From the NCBI GenBank assembly GCA_015698045.1, contig BLAL01000025.1:310001-374000 (forward strand): a stretch of 64,000 nucleotides of DNA, written 5' to 3'. The notes below the pieces were generated by a model. That model ran no database searches. It was given only the letters and a program-made list of their open reading frames with translations, and had not been told where the DNA came from. A program made the position numbers and the translations under genes. Shown here one piece after another: positions 42,080 through 53,700 of the stretch; position 1 is the stretch's first letter; the number at the start of each line of letters is the position of its first letter. The stretch comes from Rhizophagus clarus (Eukaryota > Glomeromycota > Glomeromycetes > Glomerales > Glomeraceae).

Positions 42080-42292
42080 TCCTGATAAAGATAAAAAGAA
42101 TCAGCAGATCAGCAGAAATTGGAAATTAACCAATTTTTGAAGTTCCCGCACCAGACTATCATTCTTATCTATGACATTTATGATCTCCGATCTTCTAATC
42201 TCTTATCTTACAAACCTAAAAATTGCGTACAGTATAAATAGTTACCAGAATTTTAGCTTTTTTTTTTTATTTGATAATTTTTTTTATTCACA

Positions 42293-43392
42293 ATGTCATT
42301 GACTCAAAAACCGAAAACTCTAAAACAGTCGAATTTATCCGACCTGTCAATCCCCTTTTCCGTTTTACCTAGTCCTTTTCAAACAGTCTTAGTGATTAAT
42401 GCTACACAGCACCGGCAAGCTATTCAAAAGGTCACTGAAATTGATCAAGAAATAAGAAATGCAGGGGGTATGTATAGAATCTTTATACTTTCTGGTATTA
42501 AGCGTGTTTTCTTAATTAAATTTATTATTTATTATATAATATCCACGTATATTAGTTAATCTAACGCTGATTGCAGAAGTAACAAAAGAAGAAAAAGTTG
42601 AATATTCAAACCTCATGGCAGATTTGATTCCATTGTACGCCAAAATCAATCGATTAATCCCATTACATTATATTATTTCCAAGAATAGTGATGCAGCAAC
42701 ACGGAATCTTATAACTATGGTAACTCGATATTTTTTTTTTTTTCATCGCGAATTAAAGGATGACATCACTATTTGATTACACGTCTATCTTATTTTTTTA
42801 TTTTTTTATTTTTATTTTTATTTTTTTTCTTTGATAATAGAAATATCTTATTCAACAACAATTCATAGCATTGCCTGACGAACATTACTTCTTAACGGTT
42901 GATGAATTACAGAAACATAAAAATTTACTCCAAGAACTTGAAAAATATGAACACGCATTGGAAAAACTGCAAAATTCTGGAGGATATGCTGCATGCAGCA
43001 TTCAATTTCTTTCAAAACAGGAAGAATCTTTATCTCATAACAATTTATCAGACGAAGTATCCGATATTGAACATTCTCTTCCTCCATTGAAATCTGGTAC
43101 CGGGGCTCTAGCAAAATTTTTAACATTAGTCGAGAATGATTCTTTAGATGATCTCTCAAATCGTGTAGGAGATTTGTTAACGCCGACAATGAACAATATT
43201 CGTCAAACTGGTAATTTAAACAGAAATCAAACAAAAAATCATTTAAACACGAACAATGAACTTGACAAATGCCAATCTAATCGCGATTTTGTTACACCAA
43301 AAAATGAATTTGACGAACAACGCGATAGAAAATTAATGACCTATGCTAGTGATTCATTAGGGTTTCTTGGTAGTTATGGAAGGCAATATTAA
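42293..43392 (+). CDS. Helical protein of unknown function
   Basis: Three exons (42293-42467, 42577-42719, 42841-43392) with canonical splice sites and matching phases give 289 residues. I do not recognise the family. The N-terminal two-thirds is helical: FQTVLVINATQHRQAIQKVTEIDQEI, then NLMADLIPLYAKINRLIPLHYIISKN, then a Lys/Glu/Leu-rich coiled-coil stretch (HKNLLQELEKYEHALEKLQ). The C-terminal third is Asn/Asp/Ser-rich and probably disordered. There is no signal peptide or membrane segment. The conserved-looking helical part and clean gene structure argue that it is real. It lies head to head with threonine synthase. Confidence 0.7.
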
Positions 43393-44215
43393 TTAATTTA
43401 TAATAATTATTAATAATATTTTATTGTTTTTGAGAAATTTATTTTTAAATAATTTATTATTGTAGGAATTTCAAAATCAACCTGCTAAAAAATACCAATT
43501 TTACTATACAAAAAAATTTTGGAATTATTTTTAAGTAATGACATTAGTATTCGATTTTTGCTTTGTATAAATTACCAAGATAAAGAAATATTTACTCGCA
43601 TTAACAGTTAAAGTGAAAATGTTTAATCTTTTAAGGAATTCCTAAAAGGGGCCGAAGTACCATCATCAATAATAAAAAGGAAAATGACTAGGTAAGATTA
43701 AGAATCAATTACTACATGTTAAATGATTTAGTTTTTAAATTTGGAGTTTGCATCATCAGGTCACAATTCACCAAATGCACGGCGAATTTTGTGCTACGTG
43801 AAAGACTGAAAGAGGGGATTGTCAGAAAAGGGTATGGCATGTACATTTTCTTTAATTTTGCTACATTACCCTAGTCTTATTATTCGAATAGTCCCTGAAA
43901 TACTGAGTACTATGTGAAAAAAAGTGGATTTCAAATAAATTATATATAACCTACACATTTTTATAAACATAAATATATAACAGATAATATATTTACTAAA
44001 TAAAAATCGTTCTAGACATTTATGTCTCTTTTACTGTAACTTTTCTCCAACTATTACGTGTGACTACTAGTACGTATGACATCATATGACTATGTGTCAT
44101 CTTACCTGTTACACTGACTACGCGCTAGATAATCTTGAGCGAATCACGTGAGTGGACTTAAAAATTCGGGACAAAAAAATTTTCATATTGCGAGTTCTTC
44201 GCTACGTTCAGTATA
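43393..44215. other. Intergenic region upstream of SLX9
   Basis: About 820 bp without a convincing reading frame. The distal 500 bp are plain AT-rich DNA. From 44012 on come the dyad AGACATTTATGTCT (44014-44027), several TGACATCA/GTGTCATC-like pieces (44075-44102), and TCACGTGA (44144-44151) 65 bp from the SLX9 start codon. Confidence 0.45.
44144..44151. promoter_or_regulatory. TCACGTGA palindrome upstream of SLX9
   Basis: A perfect 8-bp E-box palindrome of the kind bound by fungal bHLH factors such as Cbf1. The position close to the start codon supports function; this remains inference. Confidence 0.4.
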
Positions 44216-45137
44216 ATGGTATATTTATTTTAATCTTTAAGAGGGCTTTACCATTGGGCACAAATTAATATGATCATTCTCTGTCATATATTAGCCAAAA
44301 GTACGAAAAACTCGCAAATCACTTCACTATAATGTTCCCAATAGAAAATTTGCAGTATCAGCCGATAAAGTAGAAAAGGTTGTTATTGGTTCGGCTCTTA
44401 CTGAGGAAATGAAAGAGGAAGTAAGTTAACTTATCTATCGGGTTAATATGATTCATTTATGCTTTTTTTTATCTAATGAATTTTTTAAGTCAAATATGGA
44501 AAAAGAAATACCTCCAAAAGGACCACATACCAAAAAAGAAAAAGCAAAAGAACGACGTGAAAAATGGATAAAAAGTAAGGTTAATAAATTTTTACAACTG
44601 TATTCCTTATAATTATGTAATTGATAATTATCGATTTTATAAATAGAATTTGAGCCTACCAATAGATCTACACAAAGATCAAAGAAAAACAAAAAGAAAA
44701 AGAAAAAATCACGACAAATGGATATTTGTGAAGAGGAAACTACTTTAAATATTTCTGATTTAAAAGAATATCTTCCAGATATCAATATTGAAGGTGAATC
44801 AACAAATCTAGCAAGACAAGTCAAAAAAAACCAAAAGAAATCTCAAAATTTGAATTTAATATTAAATTTAAAATCTGTAAAATCAAAATCAGCACGAAAA
44901 ATTGTTGCGTAAGTACATATTTCTTATAATTTCGATTCTTTTTAGAAATTGTGATATATAATTAACGATGTCTTGTTTAGGATGAGCGAAATTCAAAGAT
45001 TTCATAAAGTATTAAACCATTCTGCTTTTAAGGCTGATCCATTATCAACCATTAAACAGCATATTGAAAACACAATTGAAAAGAAACAGGTCATTGATGA
45101 TAAATCATCAACTATGAATATAGATTCAATTTCCTAA
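44216..45137 (+). CDS. SLX9: Ribosome biogenesis protein SLX9
   Basis: Five exons: 44216-44218, 44295-44420, 44490-44574, 44647-44908, 44981-45137, giving 210 residues. The first coding exon is just the ATG, followed at once by a GTATAT donor; the second begins PKVRKTRKSLHYNVPN, which matches the basic SLX9 N-terminus only when read after this Met. Further signatures: the Lys-rich KKEKAKERREKWIK segment, SKKNKKKKKKS, and the C-terminal MSEIQRFHKVLNHSAFKADPLSTIKQHIENTI, the conserved end of the family. SLX9 joins pre-ribosomes for ITS1 processing and 40S export. Phases agree at all four junctions. If the one-codon exon were wrong, the first internal Met would remove the conserved N-terminus. 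Confidence 0.82.
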
Positions 45138-45683
45138 TTTAATTCTTTTTAATGGGAGTATTGTATTTTTTAATGTAAATAATTTATTAATTGAGAAAAT
45201 GAGTTTTCCGATAAATGTAATAGTTATGTTTAAATATTGATCCCTAAAAATTTCTATTTTGCTTATTGTTTGAAGTACTTGTTGAATCAATAAATCAATA
45301 AACTAGCTAATATCATTATTTGGTTAAAAAGAAAAAAAAAAGAATTCGATTTAATATTCTGAATGATGCTTTTTAGTAACATGAAGGTAACTATCATACT
45401 ATTGAGACTTTTATAACTAAATAATATAGATCAGTTTGATTTGATTAATATTAATTAAAAAATTAATTTATTATACTAAATAAAGTTTTGATTCTGGATT
45501 ATTATTTTTCTTTCTCATAACTATGAACTCTGCTAATATCAGGTTGATTTCTTTTAGTATGTAAATAAAGTTAGTGAGATGCGATAGTTTCTTAGGGAAA
45601 TCAACACATTTTTTACAATAAGTTAATTTTATGATTTTTTTTTTTTAATTTGATATTTGTAAGTTTTAACATTATCAACACTG
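45138..45683. other. Convergent 3' region between SLX9 and HRD3
   Basis: AT-rich DNA holding both 3' ends. No reading frame or RNA gene was recognised. Confidence 0.5.
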
Positions 45684-48600
45684 TCACCATGCACGAGCAC
45701 CATCAGCAGCATCAGCAGCATCAGCACCATCAGCACCATCAGCACCATCAGCACCAGCACCGCCACCGCCACCATCGCCCCCACCTCCTCCTGCACGATT
45801 GTTTTCTGCTTGATTCCATCTTAATTGTCTTAAATACACTAACCAGCCAACTAATATACACATTATTATTAGCATTAAATTCTCCATTAAATCTTCATTT
45901 TCATATTCCTCATCATCATATTCTTCATCTGTAATATCTGAAGATTCAGAAAATTCATCAACACCTTTCTTACGAGCATTATAACTTTTAATTAATTGTT
46001 CATCCGGATCCACTGCATCCCATTCTTCTCGCTCATTAGCTTCTTTAGTCGCGACTGATCCATCAGTTTCTTCCCCTTTACCAGTAAAAATTGGATCATA
46101 CCATATCCGTTTGGATGATTCATCTGAATCATCCGCTGAAGTTTCATACCCGGTAATATAATTCCAAAAACTTTTTACATATAATTTAATTAAAGATAAC
46201 GTTACTGGTAGATACGCGTCAGGATTGGTTGAAAGGGACTGATCATACCATCTTTTAGCGAGATGAAAATCCTATATGAAAACAAACAAATGCTATAAAT
46301 TGTTGTATTAATAATGAAATATATTATAATATGATACAAACTTTAGCTACTCCTATTCCATTTTCATGCATCCAACCAAGATTCCACATAGCCATCGCAC
46401 TTAATTCAACTTCCGCAGCTACCCGATAACAAGCTGCAGCCTTTTCATAATTAACTTCCGTACCAAATCCCTTAAAATAATAATCTCCCATTTTTACACG
46501 TGAATCAACATTTCCCTGGTTGGCTGATCGTGTCCAATAAATTAACGCTAATCTCTCACGAAATGGATCTACCTTTGGTATTAAGTGCGGCGGATGCCAT
46601 CGTGATTTATCTACAATCAAATGCGAAAAATATAAAAATTTTTTGTTTTTCAAACCAAATTCAAATTAATAAAGAAAAATAAACACCTTGATCCAATAGC
46701 CATGCGGTGTTTACTTGACCTAATTCATAACCTCTTTCTGCAGCCAGTAAATAGTTAATCAATGCACTATCTCTATCACCTGTATGATATGATGTATATG
46801 CTACCCGAAATGGAGAATGTAGCCAATCACCTCGTTCTGCAACCATTTTATAGTACTAAATTATTCAATTAATATAATTAGTAAGTTGTAAATAAAATGT
46901 ATGGGAGATAATGTGTACATACTGCGGCTGCTGTACAAAATCGATCAGCCCCTAATCCTTCCTCATACATTTCTGCTAAATAATATTGGGCCAGTATATG
47001 TTTTTGTTCCGCGGCTAATCGGAAAAATTCAAAAGCGGTCTCGTAATTGCCTTTCTGATCTAGATATAATATATAGATTATATAGTTATTCACGAAATAA
47101 TGATAAATATAGCAAACAAAAATCAAACTCCACCCTACGCAAGTAAATTAAACCCAAATTCACTTGAGCTTCAGTATATTCTTTTTCTGCCGCAAACTTG
47201 AATAAACGCATGGCTTGTTCAAGATTCTATTATCATTTTAATTTAAGAAAGTTATATATGTGAATTTAATAGCGAACGAAAAAAATGAATTTTCACTTAC
47301 TTTTGGCATTTCAATGCCTTCCATGTGCATAATACCGAGTCCATTCCAAGAAGCTGGATCATCCTATTTTTCAACAGTTATTTAATATCAGTCAATTGAT
47401 GATTCGTTAGTAAAATATACAAAGATTTAAAATTAAATATTAACAAACCAGTCGGACACCTCTTATAAACCATTTAAGAGCTGTTTTGTTATCTTGTTCA
47501 ACCCCTTCACCGCGCAAATACATTCTTCCTAAAATTCCGGCTGCTTGTCCAGCAGCAATCCTTTGCTTTGAGTTCATATTAGGTAGATCCTCAAATGGAT
47601 TTTCTGATATCCAATACTTGTTAGCAACATTCTTGAGATAATTATATGCACGCTGGAAATTCTGATGAATATTACGAGTTCCTTGATAATACAATTGCCC
47701 TAAACCTAGCTATAGCAGAAATAAAAGAATCAGATACAACAACTTAACATGATAATCCACGTTACGTTAAACACTCCACCTGAGCTGTTACATCTCCATT
47801 TTCAGCTGAATAATGATAAAATTCTAGTATATCATCCAAAACAGCTTGGTCACCATGTTTGGATGCATGACCGGGACCCCCACTAGCTCCGTATCCATAC
47901 ACCCCACCATCCTCATCGTATAATCTGGTTTTGAAAGGAGGAGGAGGAAGTTGACGACCACCAGGCGGACCAGATTTATAATAATCGATTGCTAAAAGAA
48001 AATCGATACTTAAAATTTTTTACTTTGATATTAAGTGGAAAGAATTTTTGGATAAAATAAGCTACCTTTATCTGCTACACGTTTATAATAAAAAACTGCA
48101 TCTTCACAACTACGTGGCACTCCAATACCCATTAAGTGACGATAACCAAGTGTCATTTCCGCGGCAGTATCACGACCAAGCGCAGCAAAAGTATGGTATA
48201 GTAAAGCCTAATTAACTTATTCAGTTAAAATTTTTGTTTTCCTTTTCGAGAATATGAATTGTTTACATAATTAAAATATTACTAACCTTTCCCTGATCTC
48301 TTTGAACAACATTTCCTATACCTGTCGCGTACATAAATCCAATCATTTGTTGTGCTGTGGAGTTTCCAGACCGATTTGCTAGTTCACGATAATAATAGAG
48401 AGCAGCCGTTAAATTACGAGGATGCGTATACTTGGCGTACTTAATTACGATTAATACAAAATTAATGAAAATTTTAATCAATATTGACAACTAATAAGCA
48501 TTCATAATCACTTACAAAATTTAAATCCCCAAGAGTAAATAATGCGCCATTATGATTATAATCGAAAGCAGCCTTTTCTAACAATTCGATTGCCTTAATC

Positions 48601-49167
48601 AACCTTGGATGCTTATATTCAGAAATAATCCGTTTTCCTATTTCGGAATTATCCGCAACTGGAGAACGTAAACCGAGAATTGAGAAGACGAACTTTGTCA
48701 AAACCCGATATGAAACAATGAGGAGACTAGGATCTGGTTCATCATATTCAATTCGCTTTTTTTGTGATGGTTTCAATGTTCGGAGTATCCTTAATGCCTT
48801 TTGATATATTTCATCAGCTAATAAACAAAATAATGATAATTATTAGTTATATAAAGTGGAGTTTTAAGCTTAAGACAACCTTATGCATGAACTTACCACT
48901 TAATTTTTCTTCCAACTTATATAAACCGTCTGAATTCTCCGTTATTATTACTGACTGTGTCTGAGTAGCAGTATCTTGTGATAGTCCATCGCTAGTAATA
49001 GCAGTAACGCGAGCGATCGTAATAATGAATAAAATGTAAAGAATACAACCTAGAACGTTAAACGAAAATTAGATCAACAGTCAATAATGAAACATGATAA
49101 ATGATATTAATATGAAAATAAAACTATAAATACCGATCAAAGAAAAACAGTTAAGCTTGCACAACAT
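45684..49167 (-). CDS. HRD3: HRD3/SEL1L subunit of the ER-associated degradation ligase
   Basis: More than ten exons run from ATG 49167 (MLCKLNCFSL, continuing as the signal anchor CILYILFIITIA) to TGA 45684-45686. The lumenal part is built of many Sel1-like repeats with A-x-x-x-L-G-x-x-Y-x-x-G-x-G-V/x patterns (QQMIGFMYATGIGN, GILGRMYLRGEGVEQD, NGLGIMHMEGIEMP, AQYYLAEMYEEGLGAD, MWNLGWMHENGIGVAKD). Near the end a membrane segment is visible (NLMLIIMCILVGWLVYL). HRD3 recruits misfolded glycoproteins and stabilises HRD1. The cytosolic tail after the membrane segment is a Gly then Ala/Asp repeat (GADGADGADAADAADG) coded by a trinucleotide repeat. Its partner HRD1 lies about 7 kb away on the same strand. 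Confidence 0.93.
45699..45785. repeat. CAGCAC/CATCAG trinucleotide-type repeat coding the HRD3 tail
   Basis: Tandem CAGCAT, CACCAT, CACCAG and CCGCCA units. On the HRD3 strand they code for Ala-Asp-Gly and poly-Gly; read on the plus strand they would code for His/Gln runs, which is a shadow frame. Copy number is likely variable. Confidence 0.85.
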
Positions 49168-50277
49168 ATTTCTCAGGTGCAATACTGAAATATTTGACTG
49201 TTAAAACGCATCGCATGAAAGTTTTTGGTTTACAACTTTCTATATCTTATTTGTAATATTCAATTGATGTACATAACCAACCATAAATTTACAAGTAATT
49301 TTATCATTCAATAAGAGGTCAACACGTTTATAATTTCATATTTCTAAAAGGGGTATCAATGATTTTAAAATTCCCTAATTTGGAAGTGTATTGCTAACTA
49401 GTATAATAAAAATTCCAGAATTTTTAATCGGCTTTATTTTTTGGGAACATTGTATTAAGGTTCTCACCGGCAAATCGGTTGACATTACACAAACGATACC
49501 AAATTTTATTGTATATTCCATCAACATTTAGAATCATGTTTAAAATTTGGATTTAATAAAATAAAATTAAACAACATCAAAGGCAATTTCCAAACTTATA
49601 ATCATTATATTCTATACGGTTTAAAATGAAGTTTCTGTCACGCTAGTTTAATTATCGTCTAATTATTTAATTAGCAAGTACATATAATACGTTAATATTC
49701 AGAGATATGAACTTTATCATGACAATATTTAGGCTGAATTGAAATGGGATAATAGTTTTATTTCAATAAATAAATCGATACCGGCTACCATTCATGTGCA
49801 ACGAAAACTTTACAAATAAAAAGTTATTAATTTACCATAACTTTTTTACGAGAAATTTATTGCATATCTCGATCTCGTCGTCGTCGTAAACGTCAGTTCG
49901 TTCAAATAGATTTCAAACCACCAACATGTGATCAAAAATGCTTAATCACTTTTTGCATTTACGCGTAATTTAACGACATAATACGTCCGTCAAATTCACG
50001 AGATAAAGAATGAACATTTTTTGATTTGGTAAATGATTCGATAAATGCATTTTTTTTTGATTCTTATACGGATATACCCCACAATAGTTAATTCAGTATA
50101 ATCTAATATAGTGATTTTTAATCTTCATTATGTATAACAACATATCATGATTTCTCATACAGTTTCAAAAATCGTTAAATACATGGCTACAACAAATAAA
50201 AATTATATAAAGGTAAGTTTCTTTTATCGTACAAAAAAAATTTTTGTTGCGCAGTACACTTATCCTCGTGATAAACT
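49168..50277. promoter_or_regulatory. Divergent promoter region of HRD3 and RNR1
   Basis: About 1.1 kb upstream of HRD3 and distal to RNR1. It has ACGCGT at 49961-49966, and a GTCGTCGTCGT run near 49881-49891. No gene was recognised; a reading frame at 50147-50359 runs into the MITE and is judged chance. Confidence 0.45.
49961..49966. promoter_or_regulatory. Distal MluI-box-like site (ACGCGT)
   Basis: An ACGCGT hexamer, the core bound by MBF in yeasts, about 770 bp upstream of the RNR1 start and on the far side of the MITE. Weak evidence on its own. Confidence 0.3.
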
Positions 50278-50561
50278 AGGACCCCGGAAACTTATAATAG
50301 ATGCGACCGGCAAAATTGGACCAATTTTATCATTTTTTACTCGCACGATGATTGGCTAAAAAAGAAGATCATTACTATATAAGGCAGTCAAATCACATGA
50401 CTCTGCAGAAATTTTGTATCACATTACCTTTTTTAGTAAGATTTTCGGGTCTTTATTATCAACTTTACCTATAATTTAGCCGGTAACATTAAGCACTTTT
50501 CTTATATAAATTTTACCTAGTCCATGCGCCGGTCGGTTCTATTATAAGTTTCCGGGGTCCT
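50278..50561. mobile_element. Non-autonomous hAT-type MITE with 8-bp target duplication
   Basis: A 284-bp element is bounded by terminal inverted repeats. The left end AGGACCCCGGAAACTTATAA (50278 on) pairs with the reverse complement of the right end (to 50561): 24 bases are identical, then two mismatches, then CGACCGGC again identical, so 32 of 34 match. Both ends are flanked by the same 8 bases, GATAAACT (50270-50277 and 50562-50569), a target-site duplication. An 8-bp duplication with short inverted ends is characteristic of hAT transposons. The interior (about 215 bp) is AT-rich and has no transposase coding potential. It lies 166 bp upstream of the RNR1 start codon. The good match of ends and flanks implies recent insertion. 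Confidence 0.88.
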
Positions 50562-50671
50562 GATAAACTACTGAAATTTGAATAAAAAAAGGTTTAGTGA
50601 CACGATTTGGTGAATCTGAGTATTTTCAAAACGGATCCGACAACAACTGCCGTTCAATTTTAAAATTTTGG

Positions 50672-50677
50672 ACGCGT
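50672..50677. promoter_or_regulatory. Proximal MluI cell-cycle box upstream of RNR1
   Basis: ACGCGT 51 bp upstream of the RNR1 start codon. RNR1/cdc22 is a classic MBF target through such boxes in budding and fission yeast, so a functional site here is plausible. Confidence 0.5.
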
Positions 50678-50727
50678 CTCATTTTCAAATATATTCTGAA
50701 ATATTTGTTTAATTTTAAAAACTTAAC

Positions 50728-53700
50728 ATGTTTGTCTTCAAAAGAGGTCTGTTTAATATTTTTTTTTTTTTTTTTTTTACTAGACACAAATTATAACTTT
50801 TTTTTTTAAAAAAAAAAACTCCCTCTTTAATTAATAGATGGTCGTAAGGAACGCGTTGCCTTTGATAAGGTGTTTGGTGACTTTAATTTTTAAGAGATTT
50901 ATTCTTTTGGAGGTTTTAACTTAATCATTTTCCTATCACTACTTGTAATTTAGATTACTGCGCGTATTAACAAATTGTGTTATGGCCTTGATTTAAACTA
51001 TGTTGATCCAGTAGCCGTCGCTCAAAAGGTTTGTAAGCCAATTTATTGATATTTTTATATTAAAATTTGACAAGTGTTCACTATTTATGTATTTTAAGGT
51101 TATTTCGGGAGTTTATCAAGGTGTTAGTACTGTTGAATTAGATAATTTGGCCGCAGAAACAGCCGCTTATATGACGACTAAACATCCGGATTATGCTGTA
51201 CTTGCTGCTCGTATTGCTATTTCTAATCTTCATAAAGAAACTAAAAAAGTTTTTTCCAATGTTATTGAAGATCTTTATAACTATATAAATCCAAAAACAG
51301 GGAAATGCGCGTCAATGATTTCCGAAAAAACTTATAATATTGTGATAAAAAATTCGGAAAAACTTAATTCTTCTATCATTTATGATAGAGACTATAAATA
51401 TAATTATTTTGGATTTAAAACTCTTGAAAGATCTTATCTTTTACGAATAGGTGGAAAAGTTGCCGAACGTCCTCAACATATGCTTATGCGCGTAGCAGTT
51501 GGAATTCATGGTGACGATGTTGATGCTGCTATTGAAACTTATAATTTGATGTCAGAAAAATTCTTTACCCATGCATCTCCGACTTTGTTTAATGCTGGCA
51601 CACCTCGGCCTCAACTTTCGAGTTGTTTTCTTTTAACTATGAAAGATGATTCAATAGAAGGAATATATGAAACTTTGAAAACATGCGCCATGATTTCCAA
51701 AACTGCGGGTGGTATTGGTTTGAATATTCATAACATTCGAGCGACAGGTTCTTATATTGCTGGAACAAACGGTTATTCAAATGGAATTGTTCCTATGTTA
51801 CGTGTTTATAATAATACCGCCAGATATGTTGATCAAGGAGGAAATAAACGTCCTGGTGCCTTTGCTGTTTATTTAGAAACGTGGCATCCTGACATTTTTG
51901 ATTTTATGGATTTAAAAAAAAATACTGGTAAAGAAGAAGTTCGTGCACGAGATTTATTTTATGCACTTTGGATTTCGGATCTTTTTATGAAAAGAGTGGA
52001 ATCAAATGATAATTGGAGTTTATTTGATCCAGCTGAAGCTCCTGGTTTAATGGATGTTTGGGGTGATGAATTCGAAGTTAGTACGATCGTAATAAACATG
52101 AATTTTAATAATGTAAATAAATAATTAATATCGTGATATTTTTATTTAGAAATTATATGAATCATACGAGCGCCAAGGACTTGCACGAAAAGTCGTTAAA
52201 GCTCAGAAAGTCTGGACGGCAGTTCTTGAATCTCAGATTGAAACGGGTACACCATATATGCTTTACAAGGATTCATGCAATCGTAAATCTAATCAACAAA
52301 ATCTTGGTACAATCAAATGTAGTAATCTATGTACAGAGATTGTTGAATATTCAAGCCCGGATGAAGTTGCTGTATGTAACTTGGCTAGTATAGCATTGCC
52401 CATGTTTGTTGAAAATAAAACTTCGTATGATTTCAAACGTTTACACGAGGTATAGTTAATATTATTAAAAAATATTTGCGTATTAATACTATCATTAAAA
52501 AAGTAATCTTTACTCGCATTTAGGTTACAAAGGTAATAACTCGCAATCTTAATAAAATAATCGATATAAATTATTATCCCGTTGAAGAAGCCCGCAGATC
52601 TAATTTCCGTCATCGACCAATTGGTATTGGTGTTCAAGGTATCATATTTTCGTTACACATAATCTTTATAAATATTGTTTTTTGTTTTAACAGTAAAATG
52701 ATTGGATTTTAAAGGATTGGCAGATACATTCCTTGCTATGCGTTTCCCATTTGATTCTTTACGCGCAAAGGAACTGAACAAGCAAATATTTGAGACAATG
52801 TATCATGGTGCGTTAGAAGCATCATGTGAACTAGCACAAAAATTCGGTCCGTATGAGACTTATCAAGGATCACCGGTTTCCAAAGGCATTTTACAATATG
52901 ATATGTGGAACGTTGAGCCTACTGATTTATGGGATTGGGATTTGTTGAAACAAAAAATATCAAAATATGGTGTACGAAATTCATTGTTATTGGCACCAAT
53001 GCCTACCGCTTCTACCTCACAAATATTGGGCTTTAATGAATGTTTCGAACCTTACACGAGCAATATTTACACAAGACGTGTTCTTGCTGGTGAATTTCAA
53101 ATTGTTAACCCTTGGTTACTAAAAGATTTGGTAGATTTAGGTCTGTGGAATGATCAAATGAAAAATAAGATAATCGCAGACAATGGAAGTATTCAGAAGG
53201 GTAAGTTAGATTTAAGATTATTAATTAATAGACAATTTTATCAGTCTCTATTTCTATATTTCATAATTACATAATCATCATCATTATGCTAGTTAACGGA
53301 ATTCCTGATGAACTTAAAGCATTATATAAAACTACATGGGAAATATCGCAAAAAGTTATTATTGATCTGGCGGCTGATCGCGGTGCTTTTATCGACCAAT
53401 CTCAAAGCCTTAATATTCATATCGCAGAACCGAATATTGCAAAGTTAACTAGTATGCATTTGTAGGTATTCTATGCTTTTATGATCATTCACTCACATAG
53501 AAAAAAACTAAATTTTTTTATTTGTGATAAGTTATGGGTGGAAGAATGGGCTTAAAACAGGCATGTATTATCTAAGAACTAAACCCGCTGCGGATGCTAT
53601 TAAAGTAAGTGATTGTTATAAGTAATCTTTTAATTAATGCTTACAAAGATATTAATTTCTTTACATTTCAATTAAGTTTACTGTTGATCAATTGTCCTTA

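Noticed and set aside
45699..45785. Regular short repeats that could suggest a CRISPR array
   Set aside because: Units are 3-6 bases without spacers, lie in a coding exon of a eukaryotic gene, and no cas gene is present.
45650..45934. His/Gln-rich plus-strand frame over the CAG/CAC repeat
   Set aside because: It is the complement of the HRD3 tail repeat; low-complexity frames arise in all phases of such repeats. The HRD3 frame continues into conserved domains.
50147..50359. Seventy-codon frame upstream of RNR1
   Set aside because: It ends inside the MITE, its amino acids past 50270 derive from the inserted element, and the RNR1 N-terminus is fully explained by the exon at 50728.
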